6,400 nucleotides of DNA, taken from positions 1 through 6,400 of the forward strand of contig CAMBJI010000123.1 of assembly GCA_945867725.1 (NCBI GenBank), written 5' to 3'. Within the stretch, counting starts at the first letter, position 1; every line of letters starts with the position of its first letter. Made by a program: the position numbers and the translations under genes. This DNA is from Bordetella parapertussis (lineage in GTDB: Bacteria > Pseudomonadota > Gammaproteobacteria > Burkholderiales > Burkholderiaceae_D). Shown here piece after piece: positions 6,083 through 6,400 of this stretch. The notes beneath the pieces were generated by a model, which was given only the letters and a program-made list of their open reading frames with translations, was not told where the DNA came from and ran no database searches.

Positions 6083-6095
6083 AATCAAGACCTTA
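6083..6095 (+). promoter_or_regulatory. Perfect match to the IHF consensus
   Basis: AATCAAGACCTTA fits WATCAANNNNTTR at every defined position. An A/T-tract (6062-6073, A6 then T5) lies just upstream, as is common at strong IHF sites. It is placed about 60 bp before the ATG at 6155, between the inverted repeat and the ribosome binding site, where bending could bring a regulator to a promoter. The consensus is loose enough to occur by chance in AT-rich DNA. Confidence 0.4.
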
Positions 6096-6142
6096 ACAAT
6101 TCAGAATTAACAATATTCATGATTAATTTTAAACATTAACAA
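6093..6142 (+). repeat. Three TTAACAA direct repeats upstream of the lysine-rich ORF
   Basis: TTAACAA occurs at 6093-6099, 6107-6113 and 6136-6142. The first two extend to TTAACAAT. Start-to-start distances are 14 and 29 bp. TTAACA differs from the -35 consensus TTGACA at one base, so some copies might be -35 elements, but no good -10 lies 16-18 bp after any of them. The first copy overlaps the IHF-like site. Confidence 0.35.
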
Positions 6143-6154
6143 AGCGAGGAAAAA

Positions 6155-6400
6155 ATGAACATTTTTGGATTTGGAGCAGGTAAAAAAAATATTGAAGAAA
6201 AAAATGAAAAAGATAAAAAATCAGATAAGAAATCTGATGAAAAACAACAGAAAATTCCTGAAATGAAATCTGTTACAAAAAAACCTGCAAAAAAAGCACT
6301 TGCTGAGGATGACGGTGGCATTACAAGTGAAACAAAAATAATCAGCAAAAAAGATAGTTTCAGAATGTTGCCAATAATGTCAAAAGAGCCGGAGGAGCCG
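6155..6400 (+). CDS. Lysine-rich protein of unknown function, N-terminal part (runs off the window)
   Basis: An open frame of 82 codons from ATG 6155 to the window edge without a stop. GAGGA (6146-6150) lies 4 nt before the ATG, a convincing ribosome binding site. The product begins MNIFGFGAGKKN and continues as a very polar, low-complexity segment with a KKSD repeat (about residues 21-30). Of 82 residues 19 are lysine, 10 glutamate and only one arginine; 18 of the 19 lysine codons are AAA. This AT-rich coding differs sharply from gabD and its neighbours and suggests acquired DNA. There is no signal peptide or membrane segment in this part. Residues 53-82 become less charged (GGITSETKI, then SFRMLPIM), as if a folded domain follows. 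Such charged N-termini occur as disordered tails on many protein types, and I recognise no family. The right-hand end is incomplete. Confidence 0.65.
   Translation, partial: MNIFGFGAGKKNIEEKNEKDKKSDKKSDEKQQKIPEMKSVTKKPAKKALAEDDGGITSETKIISKKDSFRMLPIMSKEPEEP

Larger units (their letters stand above)
5868..6154. promoter_or_regulatory. AT-rich divergent intergenic region, gabD / lysine-rich ORF
   Basis: This is the longest gap without a gene in the window, 287 bp, between two divergent starts. Near gabD, AGGAG (5877-5873, minus) is its ribosome binding site. A weak minus-strand promoter is possible, with CTGTCC (5932-5927), 17 bp and TATCCT (5909-5904), matching only 3 and 4 of 6 consensus bases. 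From about 5940 the DNA turns strongly AT-rich. TTGACG at 5978-5983 looks like a plus-strand -35 but no -10 follows at the right distance, and no plus-strand promoter could be placed with confidence. Palindromes, an IHF-like site and short direct repeats are listed separately. Confidence 0.5.

Noticed and set aside
6136..6348. A minus-strand frame encoding a phenylalanine- and serine-rich, membrane-like peptide
   Set aside because: It is the complement of the lysine-rich plus-strand gene; AAA and GAA codons read backwards give Phe and Ser. The plus frame has a ribosome binding site and a plausible N-terminus.

Overview
The window looks like chromosomal DNA of a Gram-negative proteobacterium. 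Four proteins have Sec signal peptides, one has a lipobox, and the set includes a periplasmic murein amidase and a Bcr/CflA-type efflux pump. Gene types and moderate GC are compatible with Burkholderiales (for example an Oxalobacteraceae-like organism), but that placement is inference. No RNA gene, CRISPR array, insertion sequence or replication origin could be supported.

Layout. The left edge (1-211) holds no assignable gene. Then come four small or mid-sized exported-protein genes: a TPR-like periplasmic protein (minus), a divergent 143-residue exported protein (plus), a cysteine-rich lipoprotein (minus) and an Amidase_3 family N-acetylmuramoyl-L-alanine amidase (plus). The lipoprotein and amidase start codons are only 18 bp apart, so their promoters must lie in each other's coding DNA. 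Converging on the amidase is a three-gene minus-strand unit read from 5867 to 2726: gabD (succinate-semialdehyde dehydrogenase), a Bcr/CflA MFS transporter overlapping gabD by 11 bp, and a secreted Adhesin_E-like protein starting 15 nt after the transporter stop. The tight spacing indicates one operon.

The right end changes character. From about 5940 the DNA becomes strongly AT-rich. A 287-bp intergenic region carries a palindrome, a perfect 11-bp-arm inverted repeat, a perfect match to the IHF consensus and three TTAACAA repeats. These precede a lysine-rich open frame that starts at 6155 with a good ribosome binding site and runs off the edge. This is the most unusual part of the window and may mark the border of an acquired region; its product is not recognised.

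How the genes work together. GabD would oxidise succinate semialdehyde to succinate for the TCA cycle. The co-transcribed pump probably exports a small molecule, and the third gene encodes a periplasmic or surface protein of unknown role. The other exported proteins all carry even numbers of cysteines after their signal sequences, as expected for disulfide-bonded periplasmic proteins, and one is a cell-wall hydrolase. A shared envelope role is only an inference from proximity.
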